Positions 45,652-55,953 of a stretch of DNA of 64,000 nucleotides are shown here, piece after piece. The notes beneath the pieces are model-generated. The model saw only the letters and a list, made by a program, of their open reading frames with translations. It was not told where the DNA came from and made no database searches. This DNA comes from JAXMBN01 sp046349875 (lineage in GTDB: Bacteria > Planctomycetota > Planctomycetia > Pirellulales > Pirellulaceae): contig JAXMBN010000020.1 in assembly GCA_046349875.1 (NCBI GenBank), forward strand, positions 1 to 64,000. The letters run 5' to 3'. A program made the position numbers and the translations under genes. The first letter of the stretch is position 1. Each line of letters opens with the position of its first letter.

Positions 45652-46705
45652 ATGCAGGTTTTGGTGACGGGTTCGAGTGGTTTGATTGGATCCGCTGCAG
45701 TGCGTCATTGGGATGCGTTAGGAGCCGACGTTGTTGGAATCGACAACGACATGCGACGTGAATTTTTTGGTCCCAAAGGTAGCACCCAATGGAACCTGTC
45801 ACGATTGCAGGCGGAGACCAAACGTTTTCGTCATGAGTCGATTGATATTCGTAGCCGTGACCAACTCGCTGATCTGTTCGGGCGGCATCGATTTGAGTTG
45901 ATCATCCATTGCGCAGCTCAGCCTTCCCACGACAAAGCCAAGGACATTCCGCTCATCGATTTCGATGTCAATGCAGTGGGAACGATCAATCTTCTCGAGG
46001 CAACAAGGCAATCGAACGCAGACGCAGTCTTCTGCCACATGAGCACCAACAAGGTCTATGGGGACGCTCCCACGAAGTCCCGCTCAAAGAACTGGAAACG
46101 CGATGGAGTATGCTCGCCCTGAAGATTTTCATGGCATCAACGAACAGTGCCGTATCGACCAAACGCTTCACTCTTTGTTCGGTGCGTCGAAGACTGCTGG
46201 GGGACATCGTAGCCCAAGAGTATGGCCGCTACTTTGGGATGAAAGTGGGTATCTTCCGTGGGGGCTGCCTCACCGGTGCATCGCATTCGGGAGTCGAACT
46301 CCATGGGTTCCTCTCCTATTTGGTGCACGTGGCTGTGCATGGAAAACCGTATACGATTTTCGGTTACAAAGGCAAGCAAGTTCGCGATCAAATCGAGAGC
46401 TCGGATGTGGTTCGGCGCTTTTGAGTGTTATGCTAAGAACCCTCGGCCTGGCGAGGTTTTACAACCTCGGTGGCGGACGGGAGAATTGGCTTCCGTTTTG
46501 GAGTGCATCCAAATGATTCACGATGTAAGCCGTCATCGCATACACTACACGATCGGTGAAACCAATCGAACTGGCGACCACATCTGCTACATATCCGACC
46601 TTCTGCAAGTTTCAAGCTCACTATCCAGAATGGAGAATCCAACACAGCTTCTGCGACATTTTGAGCCAAATGATTGAAATGGAAGAACGCAAAAGCTTCT
46701 CGTAG
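45652..46705 (+). pseudogene. NAD-dependent sugar epimerase/dehydratase (CDP-paratose 2-epimerase-like), at least seven single-base indels
   Basis: The extended-SDR protein is recognisable across all three frames. From ATG 45652: VLVTGSSGLIGSAAVRHW (NAD-binding loop), IDIRSRDQLADLF, ELIIHCAAQPSHDKA, and HMSTNKVYGDAP. Single-base losses near 46070 and 46101 then bring in EVPLKELETRW and EYARPEDFHGINEQCRIDQTLHS. Extra bases near 46199-46203 (run of five G), 46412, 46460 and 46604, and a loss near 46485, must each be corrected for the protein to continue as GDIVAQEYGRYFGMKVGIFRGGCLTG, YNLGGGREN, LECIQMIHD and finally KFQAHYPEWRIQ to the stop at 46703-46705. Restored length is about 350 residues. 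No premature in-frame stop is needed once frames are joined, which suggests consensus error rather than old decay. It might act in sugar-nucleotide metabolism. Confidence 0.7.
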
Positions 46706-46761
46706 CCTATTCCATAGATCCGGCAGCGATTCCCATCAAGCAGAAATCGCTGAGTCCATAC

Positions 46762-49595
46762 TTGCAGCAACATCACTCATCGTCGACGCCTCTAACTTTT
46801 GGACCAAAGCCAGTGTTGGACGAAGATCAAAGCAATGTGTTGCTTCGCGAACTATCGCAGCAGTTTCGCGAACAGTGGTCGATACTGAAGACTCCTTCGC
46901 ACGATGCCTTTCTGGAACGCGTGCCGAAAGAGCTTCGTACGCGCTTGATCGTCACATTGATTCAGGATGAGCTTGAACTTTCTATTTCGCGGACCACACA
47001 AGAATTTGCTCCGTCCGACATTCACGAAGATGACCGTCGCGCCGAACCACGACTCGAGTTCTTCCTCCTGCGTTATCCCGAACTACGACGCTCGTTTGAT
47101 GCTTGCCGCGACTTGGCGATTTTTGAATTTGCGATACGCCGCAACACGTTGAATCCTATCGAGATCGAACATTATTTGGAGATCCTCCCCGAGTATGCTC
47201 CGCAGTTGAAGAAGGACTTGATACGCACAGATCAAAAGCTTCACGCGCACGCGCTCATGCCCGATCGATTCGAACCCTCGCGGCCAGGCGATTCGACGGT
47301 ACCGGATGCTGCGGCCGGTCCCATTCAAACGTGGCGACTCCCCAAGCAGCTCGGCAATTTTCAATTGCTCTCCTTGCTCGGACAAGGCGGAATGGGAACG
47401 GTCTTTCGAGCCCTCGATCTGCGAACAGGTGGAGTCTGTGCAGTCAAGGTAATGCGTCGGACAGACTCATGGAGCGTCTATCGATTCAATGAAGAGTTTC
47501 GCGCGCTATCGTCGTTGGATCACCCGAACATAGCCAAGCTCTTTGAATCGTTTTCTGATCATGGTGTTCGCTATTTCTCCATGGAGCTGATCGAAGGTGG
47601 AGAACTGCGTCGATGGTGGGGCCGACGCAATCGAGGCGAACAGTGGGATGTACTAAAGCAAATTCTTTGGCAGATCGCATTGTCGATTCAATTCTTGCAC
47701 AACCGTGGCATCACGCATGGTGACTTGAAGCCAGGCAATGTCATGGTGACCCGCCGTGGTCGCGCAGTGCTGCTCGACCTTGGGCTGGCAACGTTTGTCG
47801 ACGACCTGATCGAAGGTTCGCGTCATGCTTCCGAAAGGCTCGTGGGCTCGCTCAACTATATGGCTCCCGAAGTCATCCTTGGAAAGCACGTCACTCGCGA
47901 AAGCGATTGGTATGGATTCGGAGCGATCATTTGGGAATTGCTTCAAGGAGAGCCACCCAACCCACCTAGTTTCGAATCGCTCGACGACCTGCAAGATCCT
48001 TCTCGAAAAGCGACGCTTATCGATCAGTTGCGAAGCGAGCTCGAACGAACAGCGGCACCTGCAATCATTCAAGATCTCTGCTTGGACCTATTGAATCCGG
48101 ATGAGTATGCACGTCCCAAGGCCAATGAAGTACTCGATCGGTTGCGTATTCCAACGCGATCCGCATGGATTCAGCCCAGCATGGCCAACCCGGCTCCGTT
48201 CGTTGGCCGAAGCGAAGAGATTCGGATGTTGCATGCGTTTCTTCAATCCTCCACCAAGACTCCTGGAAGCCGAATGGTTTTGCTGGAAGGTGATCAAGGT
48301 TTGGGAAGAACGCGATTAACCGAAGAATGGTTGCGTCAGTGTTCATTGCAACAACCCTCATTCATCCTGCGGGCCGCTTGCAACTTTAAAGATGGAGCTC
48401 CCTTTCATCTGATCAACTCTTTGGTCCAATCGTTCGTGGGACAATGGATTCGTCATGGACTCGAACCATTTGAAGAGTCCCCTTCGATTCAATCGATTGC
48501 CAAGGCCTTTCCTCAGTTCTCGCAAGTCGTCGATACGATCGAAGATAACGCGACTGGACCGAGCCAAGAACTGCGAGATCTGCAAGCGCTTCAAAGTGCT
48601 GCCGCTGCGTTTATTCGACTTATCTGCGACCAGAGTCATCTGCGGTCGCTCTTTATTGCCATCGACAACGCGGAATACGCCGACAACGCAAGCTTGCGAG
48701 TACTGTTGGATTTATGGCGCCATTCTTCTGCATTTGCAGGCACGCTCATTGCAGTATATGCAACGAAAGATGCGCCCAAGAGTCCTGAGAAAGATGCTCT
48801 TTATCAAGAGTTATTTCCAGCTCCTTAACCCACCCCAATGCTTGAAGCATGCTTTGCTCCACTTTCACCCCAGGAAAGTACACAGATCGCCGAACATCTT
48901 TGACGCGACCCGGTATGCCCGTGCAAGTCATCGATACACTGGGCGCGCAGGGCTTTGCCGAGTTGAGCCATGGAAATCCTCAACTACTGCATGAACTCAT
49001 CCATTCGTTTTATGAAAACGATCCCACGGGAAATACTGGGGATTTCGAATGGAGGAGATGCGAGGTCAGGATGTGGAACGATTCCGCTTTCGAAGATTGC
49101 GTCGCGAAGCGAGGCAGATCATCGAGTTCTTGGCTGCGGGTTCGCGTTCCGTTTCATTTCAGCAGCTGCAATTGCAACGCGAGTGGGCCCCGAACGTCTG
49201 TTCCCATATCTCGGCGATCTCGCCTCTCAAAACTGGATCGAGTGGCAAGGTGTTTGGGCCTGATGTCCGCCTAGGATCAACCAAGACCTGCAAGAGCGGG
49301 TTTTGCGTTGGACTCCTGCCGATTGCATCCAACGCCGGCACGCAAGGTTGGCACAGTCGTTCTTCGTACTAGAAGCCGAAAAGCAATGGCCCGGAGATCG
49401 CTTTTCATTTCGAACAAGCTAAGATGCGAAGGGCGACCGATGCGTACTTGGAAGCAGCGAATCAAGCGATCGGTTCGGGGAAGGTCGATGATGCGGTGAA
49501 CTATGTAGCAAAGGCATCAAGCTTTGATGGGCTCAACCGACACCAACGCGGATTTCGTTCAGCAAATCCGCAAGAAGATTGCCTTGCAGTCCTAA
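46762..49595 (+). CDS. Ser/Thr protein kinase fused to an AAA ATPase-type domain; 3' third broken by indels
   Basis: From TTG 46762 (start uncertain; GTG 46813 is an alternative), intact reading runs to 48828. A 150-residue helical N-terminal region precedes a kinase domain at about 200-470: GQGGMGTVF, AVKVM with the lysine near 229, HGDLKPGN near 318, DLGLATF in place of DFG, and YMAPE. A second domain from about 485 has FVGRSEEIRMLHAF and a Walker A-like EGDQGLGRTRL, with arginine where lysine is expected, then FIAIDNAEYADNASLR. At 48828 an in-frame TAA and further indels follow. The frames still read on (LEACFAPLSPQE; PVQVIDTLGAQGFAELSHGNPQLLHEL; NIDAYLEAANQAIGSGK-like segments; FVQQIRKKIALQS) to TAA at 49593-49595. 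Restored length is about 940 residues. The family resembles ATPase-linked kinases acting as signalling regulators. Confidence 0.72.
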
Positions 49596-51664
49596 AGCCA
49601 ACCCAGCTTGGACAATTGTTCAATGGTGGGTGGGCATACCCGCACCATCACAAATGGTTTCGGCAACGGTACCACGATCAATCGACTTCGGCGTTGAACA
49701 TTGATGGGGGACAAGAACCGCAATCGTTCGGTGATCGATTCGACGGTTTCTCCTTCTTGGATTGGCAATAGGCGTATCTGACTAGCATATCTTCGCGTTT
49801 CGGGAACGGTCAGCCAAAGCGTCTTTTGGTCGATGACGGCTAACTCGAGCACATACTTCTCGCGAATCTCTCGCGAAAGCTGGGATTGAAATCGCGGTCC
49901 TTCTCCAAAAAGATATCTTCGGTGCTCGGCGTCACGCCATGCCTCCAGAGACTCATCCAATCGACCACAAGATCGATATTGCGATCTTTTGCAGCCCGAA
50001 CCAAGCTCGCGATGACGGGGCGTCGCTGTGGGTTCTCGCCCGCTTTGATCAGGTTTCGGTTCGATTTTGCCAACATCCAACCCGACACCAAGCGATTCGA
50101 CATGGTATCCCGATAGAGGTGGTTTCCCTTACGGCGACACGAATACGATCCAAAGCAACTGCGAGGCGAGCCTGATCGAGCACTCGGGCTGCGGGCTGCC
50201 AGACGATTTTGCTTCCTTCGATCTTCCAATGGATCGATTCATCGGGGAGAAGAAGGCTCAGCGATTTCCCTAAGGCTTCATAGTTCGCCGGATCAACCAA
50301 CCTTCTGATCGTCCAATTGGGAAGCCTCTTCGCGCATGATTTCGTCCGACGCCGCAATGTAGACCAACCCTGATTCGTCGTAATGCGGCAATCCCAAACC
50401 CATCGGATCCAGTGATTGCTTGGCCAAGTCTTGGATAGAAAGGTCCGTTGCATCGATCGATAGTTGGCTTGCTGGTGAGTGTCCAATGGTCGCTATGGAT
50501 TCAAAATCGAGAAAGACCCCTGTTCCTACGAGATTGGAAAGGACCGCAGCAAACTCGGACAATGAACGTCAAACGGAGACGTGAACCACCAACTCCATGC
50601 CAACTTTAGATCAGGCTTGGTGGCGGGCGGGGCGGGGTGCGATGAGGCTGCAAATTCAATGACTTCCTCGGGTGGCTTCTTCAATTTCACTCGGTTCAAT
50701 CGTGCCTGCTGCATCCGACACGTCCGATTCAAACTTGCGGCTGAGGCCGCCGAATTTCTGGAAGATTTGTGGAATCACAATTTCTTGATCGGCATCGGCC
50801 TGGGCGACTTGGTGGTGGTGCAGTCGTCGCTGGTTCGACGATGGGGGGGCGGAACGGGCTTCTCTTGGTTATCGACGACATCGATTTTTCAGGCATCGTC
50901 GTTTCATTGGGACGCCGCCGCTGGCGTTTCGGTGGTAATCTCTTCAAGTGGTTGGGTTCGCAGCAACATTTGGTTGACCACTTCGGTGGGCGTTGCATTG
51001 GGTCTTGCGGAATCAGAATTCTTGGTTTGGCTGGTGGTGTCGCGGGGTCGACAATAGGTATCGGTGTATTTTGTTGGGTAGCTTGTTGGCCGTCTCACGG
51101 TTGTTGAGGCTCTTCATGAGCAAAGCGAACAACACGAAGATGCTTCCTGCGGCAATCAATCCCGCCAACACCTAAAGCGGCGACAAAAAAGAATTCGCCA
51201 TCGAGGCTTGGTTAGTGGTCTTCGCGGTTCGCGACGAAGCAACCGGGTGGGCTCTTCCACAACGGAGGGGCCACGTCATTGGCGGTGGTGGTTCCACCAA
51301 ACGGCTCTAACCGAAATTCCTCTTCCTCGTCGACCTTCCAGGCATTAGGAGGATCGACCAATGTCTTTTCGATTACTTGGGAACTGGAAAGCTGAGCTTG
51401 ACCGGTTTGTTCTTCACGGTGAGCTGCCAAAGCCTGGTCGAGATCATTGGCCCAATCGTCATCCACGCTCTTCGTAATGGATACCGAATCGGCCACCATG
51501 CCAGGAGGAGGGGTGAAGAGTACCTTGCGTTGACTGGGAATCGCGATGGGATTTTTGCAACGAGGGCAGGGGACGATTTGTCCCGCCAATCGCTCGTTTT
51601 TGACCAGGATCTTCCCTTGGCATGAAGAGCATGTCACTGAAAGAGGATCCACAGGCTTATCCAT
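49592..51664 (-). pseudogene. zinc-ribbon, single-TM protein of unknown function, fragmented by many indels
   Basis: From ATG 51664 the protein opens with a zinc ribbon, CSSCQGKILVKN then VPCPRC, and a hydrophilic acidic region to the first stop at 51212. A membrane helix (GLIAAGSIFVLFALLM) lies in another frame near 51130. A Pro-rich linker (APPPSRP; AASSHPAPPATKP) is found at 50640-50850. An ordered C-terminal region is spread over three frames: FAAVLSNLVGTGVFLDFESI, LVDPANYEALGKSLSLLLPDESIHW, IASLVRAAKDRNIDLVVDW, and VLELAVIDQKTLWLTVPETRRY to the stop at 49592. The region near 50300-50560 recalls an STN/AMIN-like fold of secretin-type proteins, weakly. Restored length is about 690 residues. 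Its stop overlaps the convergent kinase stop. Confidence 0.6.
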
Positions 51665-52006
51665 TCACAAAACTTGAGAAAAACGGAAAGCGTCCCCGAT
51701 CGTCATCGATCCTGGATCGCAGCCAAGACGCGGCATGGCCAAGTGTCGCCGGGCCGTCCGAAACAATCTTCTTTAGTTTATGATTTTCGTCACATCCAGA
51801 CATCAAAATTCGCTTGGATTTGTGCATTTTGAATGGGTAACGCGAGGATAAACCATCGGTATCCTTGATTCGTCGCTGTGCTTGGGCGGGTCCTCTTTGA
51901 CCGGCAGGATAGGGAAGCGGCCGAGGGCATCGCGAGAAAGTGTGGCTGGACCTTTCGTCGTCCAACATCGTGGCGGCTTCGATACGTTTCAAGCTGGCAA
52001 TGAACG
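51665..52006. other. 342-base intergenic region between divergent genes
   Basis: Holds the upstream regions of the zinc-ribbon gene (minus) and the TerC-like gene (plus). No supported gene or clear regulatory signal was identified, and local sequence quality may be low. Confidence 0.45.
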
Positions 52007-52867
52007 GTGAGTAATTTGATGGATACCGCGATGGGAATCGCATGGGGCAACTTTTGTACTTTTGGGAAACTTCCAGTAAGATGGCATCCGGAAGGATGGA
52101 TGGGTGCAGCCATTGCGTTGATCGCTTTGGCAGCGATGGAGATCGTGCTGGGCATCGACAACATCATCTTTATTTCCATCATTACAGGCAAATTGCCAGC
52201 AGAGCAGCAACCTAGTGCGAGAAGATGGGGACTGATCCTTGCCTTGGGCATGCGAATCGGGCTGCTATGTTCGCTTTATTGATCATGAATTTGGTTCACC
52301 CCATCTTTAAGCCTGAGTAGTTTCGCTCCCACCACGGCTTGGTACGAATGGCTGATGGAGGCGGAGAACACCCAGGTCAATGAAGTTCCGCGGTGACTAC
52401 TTTGATCGTTGGGGGGCTTTTCCTTCTCGTGAAGAGCGGTAAAAGAAATCCATGCCTTGATCGAAGGCATGAAGACGGTTCCGATGGCACTGCCAAGAAG
52501 CCTTCATTCATGAGTGTGTTGATTCAGATTGCGATGCTGGACATCGTTTTCTCGTTGGATTCGGTGATCACGGCCGTGGGAATGGCGGGAAGACCTATGG
52601 GTGATGGTGACCGCCGTGATTATCGCGGTTGGAGTGATGCTGATCTTTGCCCAATCAAGTTTCGCTTTTTGCTCAACGCAATCCTACCGTGAAGATGTTG
52701 GCTCTTTCCTTTTTGTTGATGATCGGGGTCATGCTCTTGGCAGACGGCCTGGGAACGCACGTCGCTAAAGGCTATGTCTATTTTGCAAATGACCTTTCCT
52801 CTTGGTGCAGTACTTCAACATGCGGGTCGAAAAAGAAAGGTGGACTTGCTTTCTTGCATTAGAATGA
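52007..52867 (+). pseudogene. TerC-family membrane protein, at least six indels
   Basis: The TerC signature is present: WMGAAIALIALAAMEIVLGIDNIIF then IITGKLP near the start, and MLDIVFSLDSVITAVGMAG in the second half, with the two conserved D/N-rich metal-coordinating motifs. The reading passes through all frames: a loss near 52267, a gain near 52310, changes near 52393-52450, a gain near 52595, a gain near 52664, and shifts near 52800. The pieces are FALLIMNLVHPIF, SSFAPTTAWYEWLMEAENTQ, LIVGGLFLLVK, VMVTAVIIAVGVMLIFAQ, and TVKMLALSFLLMIGVMLLADG. The stop is at 52862 or 52867. Restored length is about 280 residues. The start is uncertain. TerC relatives act in metal, often manganese, homeostasis. 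Confidence 0.7.
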
Positions 52868-53040
52868 AGCGGGCCACCCATCAGGTCTCGCCAACTGGGC
52901 TGCCGAAATTTTTCATCGGTGCGTGCGTTGTTTGCACGCACCGATCCTTCTTCGCGACACTTCGTTCGAGAATGACACCATGGCACCTCCTAAGCTCCCC
53001 GTGTGCCAGGGCAGAGGCGAACGATGACGACGGTCTTCGC

Positions 53041-54087
53041 ATGCGCACAACCATGCCATTGAAAATGCTGGAAGGGTTTTGCCAACGCATGGGAACAGGA
53101 TTGCGATCGGGTGTAGATCTCTTACGGTTACTGGATGCAGAGTCACGGCAAGGCTCTTCGACTCATCGGGAAGCGACCAAACATGTGATCGATAAGATTC
53201 GCAAAGGACTTACGCTGGCCGATTCGATGAAAAGCGTTGGTCGCTACTACCCGCATATGCTCGTTCAAATGGTGACTGCAGGAGAGGCTGGGGGTGGCCT
53301 AGAGCGAATTTTCTTGTACATGTCGGAATACTATCGCGACCTTCGCACTTCGCGCAATGATTTTCTTCAACGCCTTAGCTGGCCGGTTATTCAACTTGTC
53401 CTTGCGTTTCTCATCATCAGTCTCGTCATCGTCATTCAGGGATTCTTGGGCCCTGAAAATCCAGGCCCGAACGATCTTGTATTTGATGCCTCAGGTTTAG
53501 GCCTCCGCGGCATGAGCGGACTGATGATCTTTTGGGCGTTCATCCTGATCGTTCTGGGAACGATGGGAGTCATTGCTTATGGTATCTGGAAGAACTGGTT
53601 TCAAGCTCATCGTTTGCTCGTGCCTATCGCGATCAAGATTCCAGTCATCGGTACCGTCCTTGCAACGACCGCTTTATCGCGGCTATCGATGACCTTGGCG
53701 ATGTTGCTCAACGCTGGAGTCGAAGCCAAACGTTGTTTACGGGAAGCGTTTCGAAGCACAGGCAATCATTACTACCTGGGTGGACTACCGGCTGCGGAAG
53801 CACAGATCGTCAAAGGATCTTCCTTTGCGGAGGCCTTCGATGCTTCGCAAGTCCTACCGAACGACTTCGTCCGTTCGATCGAGGTGGGCGAACTCAGAGG
53901 TACAGAGACCTATTCCTTGGAACGCCTAGCCCACGACTACAACGCTAAAGCGAAAACTGCTTTGGCACAACTCGCAATGTCTGCCAGCGTCGCCATCTGG
54001 ATGGCCATTTCCTTGTTCTTGATCTTTATGATCATTCGCATGTTTATGAGCTACGTCAATGTGCTCAACAATGCAGGAAAGATGTAG
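53041..54087 (+). CDS. type II secretion / type IV pilus inner-membrane platform protein (GspF-like)
   Basis: A 348-residue T2SS-F protein from ATG 53041; ATG 53053 or an earlier start cannot be excluded. It has two F-domain repeats, the first LKMLEGFCQRMGTGLRSGVDLLRLL with QMVTAGEAGGGLERIFLYMSEYYRDLRTSRNDFLQRL, the second SRLSMTLAMLLNAGVEAKRCLREAF with IEVGELRGTETYSLERLAHDYN. Membrane helices include WPVIQLVLAFLIISLVIVIQG, MIFWAFILIVLGTMGVIAYG and IWMAISLFLIFMIIRMFM. It is a single gene, separate from the tad genes, with no ATPase or pilin beside it. It may work with type IV pilin-like proteins such as DUF1559. Confidence 0.85.
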   Translation: MRTTMPLKMLEGFCQRMGTGLRSGVDLLRLLDAESRQGSSTHREATKHVIDKIRKGLTLADSMKSVGRYYPHMLVQMVTAGEAGGGLERIFLYMSEYYRDLRTSRNDFLQRLSWPVIQLVLAFLIISLVIVIQGFLGPENPGPNDLVFDASGLGLRGMSGLMIFWAFILIVLGTMGVIAYGIWKNWFQAHRLLVPIAIKIPVIGTVLATTALSRLSMTLAMLLNAGVEAKRCLREAFRSTGNHYYLGGLPAAEAQIVKGSSFAEAFDASQVLPNDFVRSIEVGELRGTETYSLERLAHDYNAKAKTALAQLAMSASVAIWMAISLFLIFMIIRMFMSYVNVLNNAGKM

Positions 54088-54157
54088 CCGTATCGACGAT
54101 GGAGGTCGTCGACCGTGCAACGATGGTAGGTAAAGGATTCCTAAGGATTTAGACGAC

Positions 54158-54964
54158 GTGCCAAGAGTATTTCATACGACCGACATTCAAGGTGAGATGA
54201 TCTTGCTGGGTACAGGAACCAGTGTGGGTGTTCCTGTCATCGGGTGTGCGTGCGATGTCTGCCGAAGTACCAATCCCCATAACCGTAGAACGCGATGTTC
54301 CGCGATCCTAGGACTCCCGCAAGGGAACCTACTCATCGATACCTCGCCCGATTTACGCTTTCAGCTTTTGCGTGAAAGCATCGGTGTGGTTCATGCGGTT
54401 GTTTATACGCATGAACACGTCGACCATTTATATGGACTGGACGAGCTTCGGTTGTTTCCTTTTGCGATTGGAGCACCTGTCCCGTTGTATTGCGAGGCCC
54501 AGGTAGAGGATCGCATTCGGATCGCATTCGACTATGCATTCATGGACCGACCTGAGACTCACCCAGGATCGGTTCCGCGATTGGAGTTGCGTCGCATCGA
54601 TACAAACCCCTTCGATGTCTTGGGAGCAACCTTGCAACCCATTCGCATGCAACATGGTCCCTACTTTCAAGTTCTTGGGTTTCGGATCGGGAATGTCGCC
54701 TATTGCACAGACACCAATTTCATTCCGGAAGAGTCCATGCGATTGCTGGAGGGATTGGACGTGCTCGTCCTGGATACTTTGCGAACGGCCCCACACCCGA
54801 CCCACTTCAGCTTGGAAGAATCGGTGGAAGTTGCCAATCGACTTCGCCCCAAAATGACCTATCTCACGCATGTTTCGCACGAATTGGAGTACGATGCGAC
54901 CAACGCGTGGCTACCAGACCACATTCAATTGGCTTACGATGGACAGAGAATTCCGTTAACGTAA
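54158..54964 (+). CDS. metallo-beta-lactamase-fold hydrolase (PhnP-like)
   Basis: A 268-residue cytoplasmic protein starting at GTG 54158 (AAGGA ten bases upstream). The metal site motif HEHVDHLYGLDE is near residue 88, preceded by ILLGTGTSVGVPVIGC and CDVC, which could be a structural zinc site as in PhnP. Later motifs are MQHGPYFQVLGFRIGNVAYCTDTNFIPEES and TYLTHVSHELEYD. Related enzymes include cyclic phosphodiesterase PhnP and other phosphodiesterases. No phn genes are nearby, so substrate is unknown. It lies 47 bases before the next gene on the same strand. Confidence 0.85.
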   Translation: MPRVFHTTDIQGEMILLGTGTSVGVPVIGCACDVCRSTNPHNRRTRCSAILGLPQGNLLIDTSPDLRFQLLRESIGVVHAVVYTHEHVDHLYGLDELRLFPFAIGAPVPLYCEAQVEDRIRIAFDYAFMDRPETHPGSVPRLELRRIDTNPFDVLGATLQPIRMQHGPYFQVLGFRIGNVAYCTDTNFIPEESMRLLEGLDVLVLDTLRTAPHPTHFSLEESVEVANRLRPKMTYLTHVSHELEYDATNAWLPDHIQLAYDGQRIPLT

Positions 54965-55011
54965 ATCAGCTTATTGATCCTTCCATTCCTACCTTCTCGT
55001 CGAGAAACATC

Positions 55012-55932
55012 ATGCGTTATCTTTCTAAGTTGCGTCCGACTGTACTAACGGCACTGTTTTGCATAGGTACAAGCCTTGGAGCCATCGTATCTCCAGGTAC
55101 AGCGCAAGATCCGCAGACTGGCCCCAAACGTTCGCTACTGGCTGGTGACTACGAGAAGAAGATTTTGGCCAATCTAAAAGCGGACAACAGCGTTGTTTGG
55201 CAGATGCCCATCCAAGCCATTCACGATGCACAGTCGCTGCCCAACGGGCATTGGCTTATTCAGACCAACTTTCGCAATGTGGTCGAGCTAGATTCTGCAG
55301 GTAAAGAAGTGTGGCGTTACGATGCGGGCAAAACCGCTGAAGGAAAGCAAATCGAGATCCATGCCTTTCGACGCCTTCCATCGGGATTGACCATGATCGC
55401 CGAGAGCGGAAGCGCTCGTATTCTCGAAGTCGATGCGCAAAAGAACATCGTGCATAGCATTCCTCTCAAAGTGGAACACCCAGATCCGCATCGCGATACG
55501 CGTTTAGTTCGCGCCACACCTTCCGGCACTTATCTCGTTGCGCACGAAGGTGATTTCAAAATTCGCGAATACAACCGCAAGGGCGAAGTTGTCTGGACAT
55601 ACGAAGCAGGCACAAAAGTTTACTCGGCAGTTCGACTCGCCAATGGAAATACACTTGTAGGAACCGGCGATGGACACAAAGTGATCGAAGTCGACGCCAA
55701 GGGCACCATTGTTTGGCAAATTGGAGAGAAGGATCTACCCAACGTTCAATTGGTATGGATCACCATGGTGGATCGGCTCGACAATGGAAACACTTGGATC
55801 GTCAATTGCCATGCTGGGAAAGAGAATCCTCAGATTTTGGAAGTATCTCCAGATAAGAAAGTGGTCTGGAGCTTCCGTGATTTCGATCGATTCGGAAATG
55901 CGCTTCCCGTTGCCATTCCAACCGCTCCTTAA
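55012..55932 (+). CDS. exported beta-propeller protein (arylsulfotransferase/PQQ-like repeats)
   Basis: A 306-residue protein with a signal peptide (VLTALFCIGTSLGAIVSPGTAQD). The rest is made of repeated strands of the type NGHWLIQTNFRNVVELDSAGKEVW, SGTYLVAHEGDFKIREYNRKGEVVW, NGNTLVGTGDGHKVIEVDAKGTIVWQIG and NGNTWIVNCHAGKENPQILEVSPDKKVVWSF, each quoted in part. Planctomycetes often carry such propellers outside the cytoplasm. No catalytic set was identified. ATG 55012 begins the signal peptide. The next gene starts 21 bases after the stop. Confidence 0.82.
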   Translation: MRYLSKLRPTVLTALFCIGTSLGAIVSPGTAQDPQTGPKRSLLAGDYEKKILANLKADNSVVWQMPIQAIHDAQSLPNGHWLIQTNFRNVVELDSAGKEVWRYDAGKTAEGKQIEIHAFRRLPSGLTMIAESGSARILEVDAQKNIVHSIPLKVEHPDPHRDTRLVRATPSGTYLVAHEGDFKIREYNRKGEVVWTYEAGTKVYSAVRLANGNTLVGTGDGHKVIEVDAKGTIVWQIGEKDLPNVQLVWITMVDRLDNGNTWIVNCHAGKENPQILEVSPDKKVVWSFRDFDRFGNALPVAIPTAP

Positions 55933-55953
55933 TCTTCGAAGGACAGCTCATTC

